A stretch of 64,000 bases of DNA from Methylobacterium sp. J-026 (GCF_022829585.1 NZ_JAKSYC010000067.1:39196-103195), one strand, 5' to 3'. Shown: positions 8,364-21,375, counted from the first letter of the stretch. Program-made: numbers and translations. Notes: generated by a model from the letters alone, not told the origin.

Positions 8364-8693
8364 TTGAAACAAGCCCTCCGCCCTGAAATCATTATCCAAT
8401 CGGCTTCACGTCCGTCGGTAAAACCGTCAGAATTTGACACCTTCACACGTCAATTCCATCAAGATCTTATGGAGGATTTTTCGACTGAAGACGCGATAAT
8501 TCAATGGATTCTTTCCCCTTTCAAGGACGAGACCGAACGAGGCCGCCTGAAGGCCTATCTTGACACCCTCACGCAGGACGATGTCTCGGACGAGGAACTA
8601 CGAAAGCTGTGGTGGTCGTCGGAGGCAGACATCGTGTTCTACGATGGCGCCGAACTCAGAGCCTTCCTTAAGAGAGTGCGAGACAGATTGTGA
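8364..8693 (+). CDS. Immunity-like protein 2, weak start
   Basis: A 109-residue paralogue of the preceding gene. Both share EFD near the N-terminus, F-x-Q-D, a central L-x-x-L-W segment and a terminal R-D-R-L. The only start that covers the frame is TTG at 8364, with a poor ribosome site; the frame is open upstream to 8298 through very AT-rich DNA without an ATG. Translation may therefore be weak or start at a later ATG (8469), which would remove conserved residues. It could protect against a related toxin variant, as orphan immunity genes do in polymorphic toxin loci. No toxin gene separates it from copy 1. Confidence 0.5.
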   Translation: MKQALRPEIIIQSASRPSVKPSEFDTFTRQFHQDLMEDFSTEDAIIQWILSPFKDETERGRLKAYLDTLTQDDVSDEELRKLWWSSEADIVFYDGAELRAFLKRVRDRL

Positions 8694-8757
8694 CGCGAAA
8701 GCAGTCGTGATCCGACAGAACAAGCTGCGGAACCGGGCGCGGCGGGAATCGAGACGG

Positions 8758-9041
8758 ATGCCCGCCACACCGGAATTCATCCGCTTCAGTGAGCGGTTCA
8801 ATCAGAGCATCGACGATCAGGACGCGTCGTTCGAGGAAGCCACCGCCGCGATTCTTGGCTGTTTCAAGGGCGAGGATCGAGCTGCTTGCACGATTTCGAA
8901 GGCGCGGTGCTGGAGAGCGACCTGACACCGAAGGAAGGGATGAAACTCTGGGCCACCGCCTGCATCGACTTGCACTCCCGTGATCCAAAGGACTTTCGAC
9001 GCTTCCTTATCCGGTTCATCTCGACCTGCGGAAGAGCTTGT
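8758..9041 (+). pseudogene. Frameshifted third immunity-like copy
   Basis: Starting MPATPEFIRFSERFNQS, this unit matches the N-terminal pattern of the two preceding immunity-like proteins. Around 8883 the homology moves to the next frame, continuing as LHDFEGAVLES and then DPKDFRRFLIRF, which mirrors the FLKRVRDRL ending of copy 2. The shifted frame has no stop and runs on into the VOC gene, so the original stop is also lost. GC content rises here toward the chromosomal background, marking the right edge of the insert. The end coordinate is approximate. Confidence 0.55.
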
Positions 9042-9083
9042 GACACGCGGACATCTCGATCGTTCAAAGCGGCAGATGCACGG

Positions 9084-9722
9084 ATGCTCACCCTCGACCA
9101 CCTCGTCGTCGTGGCCCCCGATCTCGCGGAGGGCGGGGCCCATGTCTGGGCCTGCCTCGGCTTCGACATGCCGGAAGGCGGGCGCCATCCCGAGATGGGC
9201 ACCCGCAACCACCTGCTGCGTCTCGGCGATGCGGTGTTCCTGGAGGTGATCGCGGTCGATCCCGAGGCGCCCGCCCCACCCCGCGCCCGTTGGTTCGGCT
9301 TGTGCGACCCGGCGAAGGTGCGGGCGGACTGGGATTCGGGCCGGCGGCTGCGCGGCTTCGTCGCTCGCACGGACGATCTCGACGATGTTCTCGCCGCCCA
9401 GGGCGACCTGCTCGGTGAGGCCGCCACCATGACCCGCGGCACCCTGTCGTGGCGCTTCGGCCTGCGCCCGGATGGGGCTTGGCCGGCGGACGGCGCCGCG
9501 CCCTGCATGATGGATTGGGGACCGAGCGGCAGTCCCGCCCGGACGATGCCGGATCTCGGGGCCCGGCTCGATGCGCTCGTCCTGACGCATCCGGATCCGG
9601 ACGCCGCGCGCCAGCTTCACACCGCGCTCGGGTTGGCCGAGCCACCGGAGGTCGTGCGGGGCGACGGCCCGCGCTGGACCGCCCGGATCACGACTCCGTC
9701 CGGCCCCCGGACGCTGACCTGA
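9084..9722 (+). CDS. VOC/glyoxalase-like domain protein
   Basis: A 212-residue protein starting MLTLDHLVVVAPDLAEGGAHV, typical of the glyoxalase-like VOC fold (Glyoxalase_3 type). DHLVVV carries the first-strand histidine, GTRNHLLRLGDAVFLEVIAVD forms the next strands, and a second half follows from about residue 140. The frame is open upstream only because it runs into the decayed immunity copy; the ATG at 9084 is where family similarity begins. Many such proteins are metal-dependent, but substrate is unknown. It is convergent with the exonuclease gene, 20 bases away. Confidence 0.75.
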   Translation: MLTLDHLVVVAPDLAEGGAHVWACLGFDMPEGGRHPEMGTRNHLLRLGDAVFLEVIAVDPEAPAPPRARWFGLCDPAKVRADWDSGRRLRGFVARTDDLDDVLAAQGDLLGEAATMTRGTLSWRFGLRPDGAWPADGAAPCMMDWGPSGSPARTMPDLGARLDALVLTHPDPDAARQLHTALGLAEPPEVVRGDGPRWTARITTPSGPRTLT

Positions 9723-9742
9723 CGAACCGGCGGCCCGTCACC

Positions 9743-10366
9743 TCAGCTATGCGCAAAGATGTCCGTCTCCGGCCAGCCGTCGAGGTCGAGCCGGGCGCGG
9801 GTCGGCAGGAAGGCGAAGCAGGCCGTCGCCAGATCGGTGCGGTCCTCCCGGGCCAGCATTGCGTCGAGCCGGTCCCGGGCGGCGTGGAGGTGGAGCACGT
9901 CGGACGCCGCGTAGTCGAGCTGCGCCTGCGACAGGGTCTCGGCGCCCCAATCGGAGGATTGCTGCTGCTTGGATAGGTCGACGCGCACGAGTTCGCGGAC
10001 CACGTCCTTCAGCCCGTGGCGATCCGTGTAGGTGCGGGCGAGCTTCGATGCGATCTTGGTGCAGTAGACCGGCTGCGGCATCACCCCGAACGCCTTGAAC
10101 AGCACCGCCACGTCGAACCGGGCGAAGTGGAAGATTTTTTGGACTTTCGGATCGCCCAGGACGCGTTTGAGCACCACCGGCTCGGGGCCGTCCTGCGGGA
10201 TCTGCACCACGTCGGCGGTGCCGTCGCCGGTGGAGATCTGGACCACGCAGAGCCGGTCGCGATGGGGGTTGAGGCCGAGCGTCTCGGTATCGATGGCGAC
10301 AGCCCGGCCTGCATCGTAATCGGCGGGCAGGTCTCCGCGGTGGAGGCGTACGGTCGGGCTCGGCAT
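9743..10366 (-). CDS. Ribonuclease D-like 3'-5' exonuclease
   Basis: A 207-residue DEDDy exonuclease consisting of the catalytic domain alone, without the HRDC domains of full RNase D (about 375 residues). Motifs are AIDTETLG (the first Asp/Glu pair), ARFDVAVL (second Asp) and YAASDVLHL (Tyr and last Asp). Such single-domain proteins trim RNA 3' ends. The start at MPSPTVRLHRGDLP is where homology begins; the longer open frame upstream overlaps the divergent cupin gene and is not used. Confidence 0.85.
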   Translation of the reverse strand: MPSPTVRLHRGDLPADYDAGRAVAIDTETLGLNPHRDRLCVVQISTGDGTADVVQIPQDGPEPVVLKRVLGDPKVQKIFHFARFDVAVLFKAFGVMPQPVYCTKIASKLARTYTDRHGLKDVVRELVRVDLSKQQQSSDWGAETLSQAQLDYAASDVLHLHAARDRLDAMLAREDRTDLATACFAFLPTRARLDLDGWPETDIFAHS

Positions 10367-10450
10367 CTTTTTCGGGACCTTGAGGGTGGTGCGCCGGTAC
10401 CATCGGCGCCAAGTGGCGGCAAGACGCCGGCGCGGCGTGCGGAGAAACGG

Positions 10451-10882
10451 ATGATGACGGCAGCCGAGGTGATCGCGACCCTGGATCTGAAGCCCCACCC
10501 CGAGGGCGGCCATTACCGGGAGACCTTTCGCGACCCGCAGACCGTCGACGGCCGCTCGGTCGGCACCGCGATCTATTTCCTGCTCGACGTCGGCGAGGCC
10601 TCGGCCTGGCACCGGGTCGACGCCACCGAGATCTGGCACTGGCATGCCGGCGCGCCGCTAGTGATCACCGTCAGCCCGAACGGGCACGACGCGGCAGCGC
10701 AGCATCTCGGGCCGGACCTGGCGGCCGGGCAGCGCCCGCAATGCGTGGTGCCGGCCGGCCATTGGCAGACTGCCACGAGCCTCGGCGCCTGGACGCTCGT
10801 CGGCTGCACGGTGTCGCCGGGCTTCACGTTTTCGGGCTTCGAGATGGCGCCCCCCGACTGGCGGCCGACGCCGCGGGCTTAA
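10451..10882 (+). CDS. DUF985 cupin protein
   Basis: A 143-residue protein with the hallmarks of the DUF985/Cupin_5 family: LKPHPEGGHYRETFRD near the N-terminus, AIYFLL, WHRVDATEIWHWHAGAPL containing several potential metal-binding histidines, and GFTFSGFEMA near the end. The fold is a beta-barrel; the biochemical role is not established. Two ATG codons in tandem (10451, 10454) follow GGAGAAACG. It diverges from the exonuclease gene across 84 bp. Confidence 0.8.
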   Translation: MMTAAEVIATLDLKPHPEGGHYRETFRDPQTVDGRSVGTAIYFLLDVGEASAWHRVDATEIWHWHAGAPLVITVSPNGHDAAAQHLGPDLAAGQRPQCVVPAGHWQTATSLGAWTLVGCTVSPGFTFSGFEMAPPDWRPTPRA

Positions 10883-11146
10883 GGCGATGCGACCGTTCGG
10901 GTCTGCGGACGCTGTGATTCAAGGCGGCCGACGCTGTCGCGGTGATCCGAGCCAACCCCTCCCGCGGGCGGAAACACGCGCTCGCCAAGCCCCTGTCGGC
11001 GCGGCGTCATCTCGTCGCGTGCTGACTTGCCAAGCTCAGGCCGTTCCGGCGCGCCGCCGCCCGCTGTGTGACGCCGACCGACAACGACACCGCCGACGTC
11101 ACGATCGGCCGATGGTTCCGCCGAATTTCAACAGTGCAAAAAAGGC

Positions 11147-13177
<2,031 letters not shown>

Positions 13178-13185
<8 letters not shown>

Positions 13186-14689
13186 CCTCGAACATCGTCC
13201 AGAGGCCGGTGTCGAACCGCTCCAGCACCGTGGCGCTGATCAGCCAGCGCCCGGGATTGTCGGCCAGGAAGCCGATCCGCGCGGTCCGACCCTCCAGGAG
13301 CTGGAACGTATCGAGCCAATAGGGCTCCCAGCCATCGTCGAGGGGGTGAAGCAGGCGGAAGCAGTGCCCGTGCAGGTGCAGCGCCTGCGGGAAGGCGGTG
13401 TCGTTGCGCAGGGCCAGAACCACCACCTGTCCGCGCTTCACCGAGAAGATCGGCGGCAGGCCCACGACGCCGGTGGCGCCATTCACCGACCAGATCTTGC
13501 TCGGATCGCCCGTGTAGACCGGATCCGGCGCCGGGCCCTCGCGGGAAGCCGTCTGCGTATCCTTGGCGCCCTTCGTCTCCTTGGGCACGAAGGCGCCTCC
13601 GGTGATCACCACGTCGCGACGCAAGGCGTTCTGGAGCTTGATCTCCGCCGGCAGGCGCTTGTTCTCGCCGATCGGGCCGATCGGCGGCCGCTTGTCGGGA
13701 ATCCTGGCGCCCTTGGTGGTGACCGTCGCGAGGGTCAGCCCCTTGCCGATCAGCGCCTCGACCGCGCAGGCGGCGCCCTCCGCATCCGGAAGATCGACCA
13801 GCAGGTCGTAGCGGGTCCCCGGGGGGAACGGCAGAGTCGCCCGCAGGGGCTCGAACGTGTCGGTGGGCTGCCCGTCCACCGCCGCCACATAGACCTTCAC
13901 GCCCTCGAACCTGAGCCGCGTCGCCCGGGCGTTACAGGCGTTGCCGAGACGCAGGCGTAGGCGCGCGCCCGGACGTCCCTCGAAGGTCGCCGGGGCCGGC
14001 GTGCCGTTTACCGTGACGAGGTTGCCGAGCCGGCCCTGGGCGGCGGCAAGCTTGGCCTGCCCGAACGGCATCAGGGTCCCGTCATCTTCGATCCGCCAGT
14101 CCTGCAGCACCACGCAGACATCGGCATCGACGGCGGGCGGGTTTGTCTCCTCGACGACCAGCATGCCCGCGAGGCCCCGTCCCGACGGCTCGCTCGCTCC
14201 GCCGACGACCAGGGGCCGGATCAGGTAGGAGCCGGCATCCGGCGGCGTGAACGCGTAGAGGAACTCGCCCCCCGGCGGGATCGGCGCCTGGGTCACTCCG
14301 CCGACCCCGTCCATGGCGTTGACGTTGCGCACCCCGTGCCAGTGCAGTGACAGGCCCTTGTCGGTCCGGTTCTCCACCCTCAGCCGCACCGGCTGCCCGA
14401 GCTTCACCCGGATGACGGGCGGCAGGGCCTTGCCGTCGAAACACCAGACCGGGGTCTCGGGCGTGGGCTCCGGCCGGAACCGCGTCTTGCCGGGGGCGGC
14501 CGGCAGGGCCGCCGGCTGTGGCTGCGACGGCGCGGGCGCCGGAGGCGCCGTCCCGGGTGCGGCCGCCGGCGCCTGGGCGCGCCCGGCCTCCGGTGCGAGT
14601 CCCAAGGCGGCTGCGCCCGCCAGCAGGGTCCGGCGCGACGGCCGGCCGGGGCGCGGGTCGATCGGCGGCACGGGGCGGGATGGCGGCAT
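13178..14689 (-). CDS. Multicopper-oxidase-fold protein lacking most copper ligands
   Basis: A 503-residue exported protein. A twin-arginine signal (PSRRTLLAGAAALG, about residues 17-30) is followed by a Pro/Ala-rich linker, then three cupredoxin-like domains. Motif 1 (LHWHG) is intact. The usual second H-x-H is replaced (GSYLIRPLV). Motif 3 keeps HLHGH but has QAL where the T1 histidine H-P-x is expected. The last motif, normally H-C-H-x3-H-x4-M, reads LISATVLERFDTGL, so the T1 Cys, both His and the axial residue are gone. It should therefore not work as a normal four-copper oxidase; it may bind copper structurally or act as a periplasmic scaffold. Confidence 0.82.
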
Positions 14690-14848
14690 GGGATCTCGGC
14701 TGCGGCTCGCGGCGGGCCCGCTCCATAGCGGCGCGCCGGGGGAAGCGCCACCGAAGCCGCGGCGCCGAGTTTTTTTTGCTGCGGGCCCGCCGGCCCATGC
14801 TATAGGGCCCGCTTCTGGCGGCCGGCGATGCGCCGGATGTCGGCGCGC

Positions 14849-14933
14849 GCGGGCGTGGCGGAACTGGTAGACGCGCTGGATTTAGGTTCCAGTGTCGCAA
14901 GACGTGGGGGTTCGAGCCCCTCCGCCCGCACCA
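14849..14933 (+). tRNA. tRNA-Leu (UAG)
   Basis: An 85-base tRNA with acceptor arms GCGGGCG / CGCCCGC, anticodon stem CTGGA/TCCAG with loop TTTAGGT (anticodon TAG), a long variable arm as expected for leucine, the T arm GGTTCGAGCCCC region, and an encoded CCA end. Confidence 0.96.
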
Positions 14934-15070
14934 GGACGTCTCCTGAGGTGCGGTCCTCCGCGGACCGCCCCGTCTCCGTACCCGACATCTTGGCATCCCG
15001 GACCGCGCGAACACGCCGCACGACGCTGGCCCGGCCGGCGACCACAGATTTTTGAAGAGCGACGACGACG

Positions 15071-16468
15071 ATGCAGGTGACCGAGATCAATGCCCAGGGG
15101 CTGAAGCGCGAGTTTCAGGTCCTGCTGGCCGCGCAGGAACTCGAGGAGCGCCTCACCACCGAGCTGTCCGGCATGAAGGACAAGGTGCAGCTGAAGGGCT
15201 TCCGCCCGGGCAAGGTCCCGGTCGCGCACCTGCGCAAGGTCTATGGCCGCTCCGTGATGGCCGAGGTGGTGCAGAACGCCGTCAACGAGGCCAACCGCCA
15301 GATCGTCACCGATAACGGCCTCAAGCTCGCCCTGGAGCCGCAGGTCGAGTTCCCCTCCGATCAGGCCGAGGTCGAGAAGGCCCTGGACGCCAAGGGCGAC
15401 CTGGCGTTCAAGGTGGCCCTCGAGGTGATGCCGAGCTTCGAGCTCGCCGATCTCTCGGATGTGAGCCTGACCAAGCGCGTCGCCAAACCCTCCGAGACGG
15501 AGGTGGATGAGGCCCTCGAGCGTATGGCCGGGCAGGGCCGTCCGTTCGCCGAGCGCGACGAGGGTGCCGAGGCCCAGACCGGCGACCGGGTCACCATCGA
15601 CTTCGTCGGCCGGATCGACGGCGAGGAATTCCAGGGCGGTAAGGGCGAGGGTATCGACCTCGAACTTGGCTCCGGATCGTTCATCCCGGGTTTCGAGGAG
15701 CAGCTGGTCGGCGCGAAGGTCGGCGACAAGCGCCTCGTGAAGGTGACCTTCCCGGAGTCCTACGGGGCCGAGCAGCTTGCCGGCAAGGACGCCGAGTTCG
15801 ACGTGTCGGTCACCAAGATCCAAGCCCCGGGCGAGGCGAAGGTCGACGACGAGTTCGCCAAGTCCATGGGCATGGAATCCCTGGAGAAGCTGCGCGAGGC
15901 CGTGTCCACGGCGATCGGCCGGGACTTCGAGGCCGCCACGCGTCGGCGCCTGAAGAAGGACCTGCTCGACGCCCTCGACACGAAATACGCCTTCGAGCTG
16001 CCCCCATCCCTGGTCGCCCAGGAATTCGCCGCCGTGTGGGCGCAGGTCGAGGAGGACCTGAAGACCCGGGGCAAGACCTTCGAGGACGAGGACACCACCC
16101 AGGAGAAGGCCGAGGCCGAGTACCGGAAGATCGCCGAACGGCGCGTCCGTCTCGGTCTCGTGCTTGCGCAGGTCGGCGAGAGCGCCGATATCAAGATCTC
16201 GGACGAGGAGGTGAACCAGGCCCTCATCGCCCGGGTCCGGCAGTTCCCGGGCCAGGAGCAGCAGGTCTGGGACTTCTACCGGAAGAACGCGCAGGCGCTC
16301 GCGGAACTCCGCGCGCCCCTGTTCGAGGAGAAGGTGGTTGACCACGTCCTCGGGCAGGTCAAACTCGTCGAGGAGCCCGTCTCGAAAGAGGCGCTTTTCG
16401 CAGACGAAGATGACGACGACACGACCGGCGCGAAGCCGGCTGACAAGGCCGAGCCTTCGGCCGACTGA
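15071..16468 (+). CDS. tig: Trigger factor (ribosome-bound chaperone)
   Basis: A 465-residue trigger factor. The N-terminal ribosome-binding domain has the signature GFRPGKVP (about residues 46-53). The FKBP-type PPIase domain (about 160-245) shows [14 protein letters not shown] and [19 protein letters not shown] long helical C-terminal chaperone domain follows and ends in an acidic tail (DEDDDD). It binds nascent chains at the ribosome exit. It lies upstream of clpP, clpX and lon in the conserved order found in many bacteria. Confidence 0.96.
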   Translation: MQVTEINAQGLKREFQVLLAAQELEERLTTELSGMKDKVQLKGFRPGKVPVAHLRKVYGRSVMAEVVQNAVNEANRQIVTDNGLKLALEPQVEFPSDQAEVEKALDAKGDLAFKVALEVMPSFELADLSDVSLTKRVAKPSETEVDEALERMAGQGRPFAERDEGAEAQTGDRVTIDFVGRIDGEEFQGGKGEGIDLELGSGSFIPGFEEQLVGAKVGDKRLVKVTFPESYGAEQLAGKDAEFDVSVTKIQAPGEAKVDDEFAKSMGMESLEKLREAVSTAIGRDFEAATRRRLKKDLLDALDTKYAFELPPSLVAQEFAAVWAQVEEDLKTRGKTFEDEDTTQEKAEAEYRKIAERRVRLGLVLAQVGESADIKISDEEVNQALIARVRQFPGQEQQVWDFYRKNAQALAELRAPLFEEKVVDHVLGQVKLVEEPVSKEALFADEDDDDTTGAKPADKAEPSAD

Positions 16469-16593
16469 GTCCCGCCCTGTCCGAGGACGGCGGGCAAAGA
16501 TTAGGCGATGGTTAAGCATTGCCGGTGTTCGCTGACATGCCCGGGGCTGCGCTGATTCGCGGCCGCCCCGGGCCTCACTCTGGGCAGGACGAG

Positions 16594-17220
16594 ATGAGAG
16601 ATCCGATCGACGTCTACAACAACGCGCTCGTGCCGATGGTCGTCGAGCAGTCGAGCCGCGGCGAGCGCGCCTTCGACATCTACTCGCGCCTGCTCCGCGA
16701 GCGCATCATCTTCCTCACCGGCCCCGTGGAGGATTACGGCGCGTCGCTGATCGTGGCGCAGCTGCTGTTCCTCGAGGCGGAGAACCCGAAGAAGGAAATT
16801 TCCTTCTACATCAACTCCCCCGGCGGCGTGGTCACCTCGGGCCTCTCGATCTACGACACGATGCAGTTCATCCGCTGCCCGGTGACGACCCTGTGCGTCG
16901 GCCAGGCCGCCTCGATGGGCTCCCTGCTGCTCACCGCCGGCGAGCCCGGCCACCGCTTCGCCCTGCCCAACGCCCGGATCATGGTCCACCAGCCCTCGGG
17001 CGGCTTCCAGGGTCAGGCGACCGACATTCTGATCCACGCCCGCGAGATCGAGGCGCTGAAGCGGCGCCTGAACGAGATCTATGTGAAGCACACGGGCCGC
17101 GACTACGACTCGATCCACACGGCCCTTGAGCGCGACAACTTCATGACCGCCGATGCGGCCCGGGAGTTCGGCCTCATCGACGAGGTGATCGAGAAGCGTC
17201 CCGAGCCGGCCGCGGCCTGA
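16594..17220 (+). CDS. clpP: ATP-dependent Clp protease proteolytic subunit
   Basis: A 208-residue ClpP. The catalytic serine is in [10 protein letters not shown], the histidine in [12 protein letters not shown], and the aspartate follows in the [10 protein letters not shown] region. ClpP forms a double heptamer that degrades proteins unfolded by ClpX or ClpA. The open frame extends upstream, but homology and the AGGA ribosome site place the start at the ATG of [10 protein letters not shown]. Confidence 0.96.
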   Translation: MRDPIDVYNNALVPMVVEQSSRGERAFDIYSRLLRERIIFLTGPVEDYGASLIVAQLLFLEAENPKKEISFYINSPGGVVTSGLSIYDTMQFIRCPVTTLCVGQAASMGSLLLTAGEPGHRFALPNARIMVHQPSGGFQGQATDILIHAREIEALKRRLNEIYVKHTGRDYDSIHTALERDNFMTADAAREFGLIDEVIEKRPEPAAA

Positions 17221-17405
17221 GCGGGATACGTTGCCTGATCGCCGCGGCGCGGCCTTGATCCCGCCGCGGCAGCGTGTTTGCATCCGAGTTTGGGCCCTTC
17301 GGTCAAAGACGCGCAGCACACTGTTTCTTTAAACGGGCCCCCTACATTCAGGCGATGCGCGTCCGCCCTCAGCCGGCTGCGGACGCGAGGAATTCGGAGA
17401 CCGAT

Positions 17406-18677
17406 ATGAGCAAGACTGGCGGCAACGACTCGAAGAGCACGCTGTATTGCTCGTTCTGCGGCAAGAGCCAGCACGAGGTCCGCAAGCTGATCGCCGGTCC
17501 GACGGTGTTCATCTGCGACGAATGCGTCGAGCTGTGCATGGACATCATCCGCGAAGAGTCGAAATCCTCGCTGGTGAAGAGCCGCGACGGGGTGCCGACC
17601 CCGAAGGAGATCCGCCGCGTTCTCGACGATTACGTCATCGGCCAGGACTTCGCCAAGAAGGTCCTCTCGGTCGCGGTGCACAACCACTACAAGCGGCTCG
17701 CGCACGCGACGAAGCACAACGACGTCGAGCTGGCCAAGTCCAACATCATGCTGATCGGGCCGACCGGCTCGGGCAAGACGCTGCTCGCGCAGACCCTCGC
17801 CCGGATCCTCGACGTGCCGTTCACCATGGCGGACGCCACGACCCTCACCGAGGCCGGCTATGTCGGTGAGGACGTCGAGAACATCATCCTCAAGTTGCTC
17901 CAGGCGTCGGACTACAATGTCGAGCGGGCGCAGCGCGGCATCGTCTACATCGACGAGATCGACAAGATTTCCCGCAAGTCCGACAACCCGTCGATCACGC
18001 GCGACGTGTCGGGCGAGGGCGTGCAGCAGGCGCTCCTGAAGATCATGGAGGGCACGGTCGCCTCCGTCCCGCCCCAGGGCGGCCGGAAGCACCCGCAGCA
18101 GGAATTCCTGCAGGTCGACACGACCAACATCCTGTTCATCTGCGGCGGCGCCTTCGCGGGGCTGGAGCGGATCATCTCCCAGCGCGGCAAGGGCACCTCG
18201 ATCGGCTTCGGCGCGACTGTGCAGGCCCCCGACGATCGCCGCACTGGCGAGATCTTCCGCTCGGTGGAGCCGGAGGACCTGCTGAAGTTCGGCCTTATCC
18301 CCGAGTTCGTCGGCCGTCTGCCGGTCCTGGCGACGCTGGAGGACCTTGACGAGGCTGCCCTGAAGAAGATCCTGCAGGAGCCGAAGAACGCGCTGGTCAA
18401 GCAGTATCAGCGTCTGTTCGAGATGGAGAACGTCGACCTGACCTTCCAGGACGAGGCCCTGTCGCTCGTGGCCCGCAAGGCGATCGAGCGGAAGACCGGT
18501 GCCCGCGGCCTGCGCTCCATCCTGGAGACGATCCTCCTGGACACAATGTACGACCTGCCGGGCCTCGAGTCCGTCGAGCAGGTGGTGATCGGTCCAGAGG
18601 TGGTCGAGGGCAAGTCGCGGCCGCTCTACATCCACGGCGACCGCAACAAGGACGCACCCGCCAGCGTCAGCGCGTAA
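17406..18677 (+). CDS. clpX: Clp protease ATP-binding subunit ClpX
   Basis: A 423-residue AAA+ unfoldase. The N-terminal C4 zinc-binding domain has CSFCGKSQ and CDECVELC. The AAA+ core has Walker A GPTGSGKT and Walker [11 protein letters not shown]. The IGFG loop (SIGFGATVQ), which docks on ClpP, is present. GGAG upstream supports the ATG at 17406; the frame is open earlier without homology. It delivers tagged substrates, including SsrA-tagged peptides, to ClpP. Confidence 0.97.
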   Translation: MSKTGGNDSKSTLYCSFCGKSQHEVRKLIAGPTVFICDECVELCMDIIREESKSSLVKSRDGVPTPKEIRRVLDDYVIGQDFAKKVLSVAVHNHYKRLAHATKHNDVELAKSNIMLIGPTGSGKTLLAQTLARILDVPFTMADATTLTEAGYVGEDVENIILKLLQASDYNVERAQRGIVYIDEIDKISRKSDNPSITRDVSGEGVQQALLKIMEGTVASVPPQGGRKHPQQEFLQVDTTNILFICGGAFAGLERIISQRGKGTSIGFGATVQAPDDRRTGEIFRSVEPEDLLKFGLIPEFVGRLPVLATLEDLDEAALKKILQEPKNALVKQYQRLFEMENVDLTFQDEALSLVARKAIERKTGARGLRSILETILLDTMYDLPGLESVEQVVIGPEVVEGKSRPLYIHGDRNKDAPASVSA

Positions 18678-18927
18678 GGGCCTGGTAGGGCTGCATCGAG
18701 CGCTCGGCCCCGGGCCGGGCGCGCTGCGGGGAACATCTTGAAAACGCTGCACCCCGCAGCCACCTCAGGCTCAGCGCGGAGGCCGCACGCTCCTTTCGAG
18801 GTCCGGTCCGCGTCGCCAGCCGCAAAATTAGCGAAATCCCGACCCTCGCGGCCCGGTCGGCCCCTGGCTGTAGGCGCGCTCCGTGCATGGAGGCGTTGAA
18901 CCCGGGCGTCCCTGAGAGGAAGTCAGC

Positions 18928-21354
18928 ATGTCACAGTCGAAATCGCGCCAGCCGGTAGTCCCGGGCTCGACTGGCTCCTACGCCGTCCTCCCCCTGCGCG
19001 ACATCGTCGTCTTCCCGCACATGATCGTGCCCCTGTTCGTGGGCCGCGAGAAGTCGATCCGCGCCCTTGAGGAGGCGGTCCGCACCGACCGGCATATCCT
19101 GCTCGCCACCCAGATCAACGCGGGCGACGACGATCCGGCGACCGATGCGATCTACAAGATCGGGACTCTCGCCTCGGTGCTTCAGCTTCTGAAGCTGCCC
19201 GACGGCACCGTTAAGGTGCTGGTGGAAGGCATGGGCCGCGCGAAAGTCACGGGCTTCACCCGCTCGGACGAGTATTATGAGGCGACCGCCGAGGCTCTGC
19301 ACGACGAGCTGGGTGACCGCGTCGAGGCCGAGGCACTGGCGCGTTCCGTGCTCTCGGAATTCGAGAATTACGTCAAGCTCAACAAGAAGATCTCGCCCGA
19401 AGTCGTCTCCGCCGTGACCCAGATCGACGAGCCGTCCAAGCTCGCCGACACGATCGGCTCGCATCTGCTCGTCAAGATCTCCGACAAGCAGGGCATCCTG
19501 GAGACCCCCACGGTGGCGCAGCGCCTCGAGCGTGTGCTGTCCCTGATGGAGAGCGAGATCTCCGTGCTTCAGGTGGAGAAGCGCATCCGGACCCGCGTCA
19601 AGCGGCAGATGGAGAAGACCCAGCGCGAATACTACCTCAACGAGCAGATGAAGGCGATCCAGAAGGAGCTGGGCGACTCAGAGGATGGCCGCGACGAACT
19701 CGCGGAGCTCGAAGAGAAGATCGAGAAGACCAAGTTCACCAAGGAAGCGCGCGACAAGGCCACGGCCGAGCTGAAGAAGCTTCGGCAGATGTCGCCGATG
19801 TCCGCCGAGGCGACCGTGGTGCGCAATTATCTCGACTGGATGCTCGGCATCCCGTGGGGCAAGCGCTCGAAGATGAAGAAGGATCTGCTCGGCGCCCAGG
19901 CGCTCCTCGACGACGACCATTTCGGCCTGGAGAAGGTCAAGGAGCGGATCGTCGAGTACCTCGCCGTGCAGCAGCGTGCGAACAAGCTCACCGGCCCGAT
20001 CCTGTGCCTCGTCGGCCCCCCTGGCGTCGGCAAGACCTCGCTGGGCAAGTCCATCGCCAAGGCGACGGGTCGCGAGTTCGTGCGCATGTCGCTCGGCGGC
20101 GTGCGGGACGAGGCCGAGATCCGCGGCCACCGCCGGACCTATATCGGTTCGATGCCCGGCAAGATCGTTCAGTCGATGCGCAAGGCCAAGACCTCGAACC
20201 CGCTCATCCTGCTCGATGAGATCGACAAGATGGGCATGGATTTCCGCGGTGACCCGTCCGCAGCGCTCCTCGAGGTTCTGGACCCTGAGCAGAACAGCAC
20301 CTTCAACGATCACTACCTGGAGGTGGATTACGATCTCTCGAACGTGATGTTCGTGACCACGGCCAACACCCTCAACATCCCGGGCCCGCTCATGGACCGG
20401 ATGGAGGTGATCCGCATCGCCGGGTACACCGAGGAGGAGAAGGTCGAGATCGCGCGCAAGCACCTGATCCCGAATGCCCTGAAGAAGCACGGCCTCGGGA
20501 CGCACGAGTGGTCGATCGACGACGATGGCCTGATGATGCTGGTCCGCCGCTATACGCGGGAGGCCGGTGTCCGCAACCTGGAGCGTGAGCTGTCCAACCT
20601 GATCCGCAAGGCTGTGAAGGAGATCCTGATCACCAAGACCAAGGTGGTTGCGGTGAACGTGGAGACCCTTCCCGTCTTCCTCGGTCCGCCGAAATTCCGC
20701 TACGGTGAGATCGATGCGGACGATCAGGTCGGTGTGGTGACCGGTCTGGCCTGGACCGAGGTCGGCGGCGAGTTGCTGACGATCGAGGGTGTCATGATGC
20801 CCGGTAAGGGCAAGATGACGGTCACCGGCAACCTGAAGGACGTGATGAAGGAGTCGATCTCGGCGGCTGCATCCTACGTGCGCTCCCGGGCGATCGACTT
20901 CGGCATCGAGCCGCCGCTGTTCGACCGGCGCGACATCCACGTCCACGTTCCGGAGGGGGCGACCCCGAAGGACGGCCCGTCGGCCGGCATCGCCATGGCC
21001 ACCGCGATCATCTCGACGCTGACCGGCATCCCGGTTCGTCGCGACGTTGCGATGACCGGTGAGGTGACGCTCCGCGGTCGGGTGCTCCCGATCGGGGGCC
21101 TGAAGGAGAAGCTGCTCGCCGCCCTCCGCGGCGGCATCAAGACGGTGCTGATCCCCGAGGAGAACGCCAAGGACATCGCCGAGGTGCCCGATAGCGTGAA
21201 GAACGGGCTGGAGATTGTGCCCGTATCTCGGATGGACCAGGTGCTGAAGAAGGCGCTGGTCCGGCAGCCCGTGCCGATCGAGTGGGAGGAGCCGCTGCCC
21301 GTGGCCAAGCCTGCTCGGACCGAGGAGGACGGCGCGATCTTCGTCGCCCACTGA
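18928..21354 (+). CDS. lon: ATP-dependent protease Lon
   Basis: An 808-residue LonA protease: N-terminal substrate domain ([20 protein letters not shown]), AAA+ module with Walker A GPPGVGKT and LLDEIDKMG, and a C-terminal serine/lysine protease domain with [12 protein letters not shown] (catalytic Ser) and [10 protein letters not shown] (catalytic Lys). AGGAAG precedes the ATG. A CTTGAAAA sequence at 18737-18744 could be the -35 of a heat-shock promoter; the matching -10 is not clear. A strong terminator follows the stop codon. Confidence 0.97.
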   Translation: MSQSKSRQPVVPGSTGSYAVLPLRDIVVFPHMIVPLFVGREKSIRALEEAVRTDRHILLATQINAGDDDPATDAIYKIGTLASVLQLLKLPDGTVKVLVEGMGRAKVTGFTRSDEYYEATAEALHDELGDRVEAEALARSVLSEFENYVKLNKKISPEVVSAVTQIDEPSKLADTIGSHLLVKISDKQGILETPTVAQRLERVLSLMESEISVLQVEKRIRTRVKRQMEKTQREYYLNEQMKAIQKELGDSEDGRDELAELEEKIEKTKFTKEARDKATAELKKLRQMSPMSAEATVVRNYLDWMLGIPWGKRSKMKKDLLGAQALLDDDHFGLEKVKERIVEYLAVQQRANKLTGPILCLVGPPGVGKTSLGKSIAKATGREFVRMSLGGVRDEAEIRGHRRTYIGSMPGKIVQSMRKAKTSNPLILLDEIDKMGMDFRGDPSAALLEVLDPEQNSTFNDHYLEVDYDLSNVMFVTTANTLNIPGPLMDRMEVIRIAGYTEEEKVEIARKHLIPNALKKHGLGTHEWSIDDDGLMMLVRRYTREAGVRNLERELSNLIRKAVKEILITKTKVVAVNVETLPVFLGPPKFRYGEIDADDQVGVVTGLAWTEVGGELLTIEGVMMPGKGKMTVTGNLKDVMKESISAAASYVRSRAIDFGIEPPLFDRRDIHVHVPEGATPKDGPSAGIAMATAIISTLTGIPVRRDVAMTGEVTLRGRVLPIGGLKEKLLAALRGGIKTVLIPEENAKDIAEVPDSVKNGLEIVPVSRMDQVLKKALVRQPVPIEWEEPLPVAKPARTEEDGAIFVAH

Positions 21355-21375
21355 GCCCCCTGATCGGATGAGACA

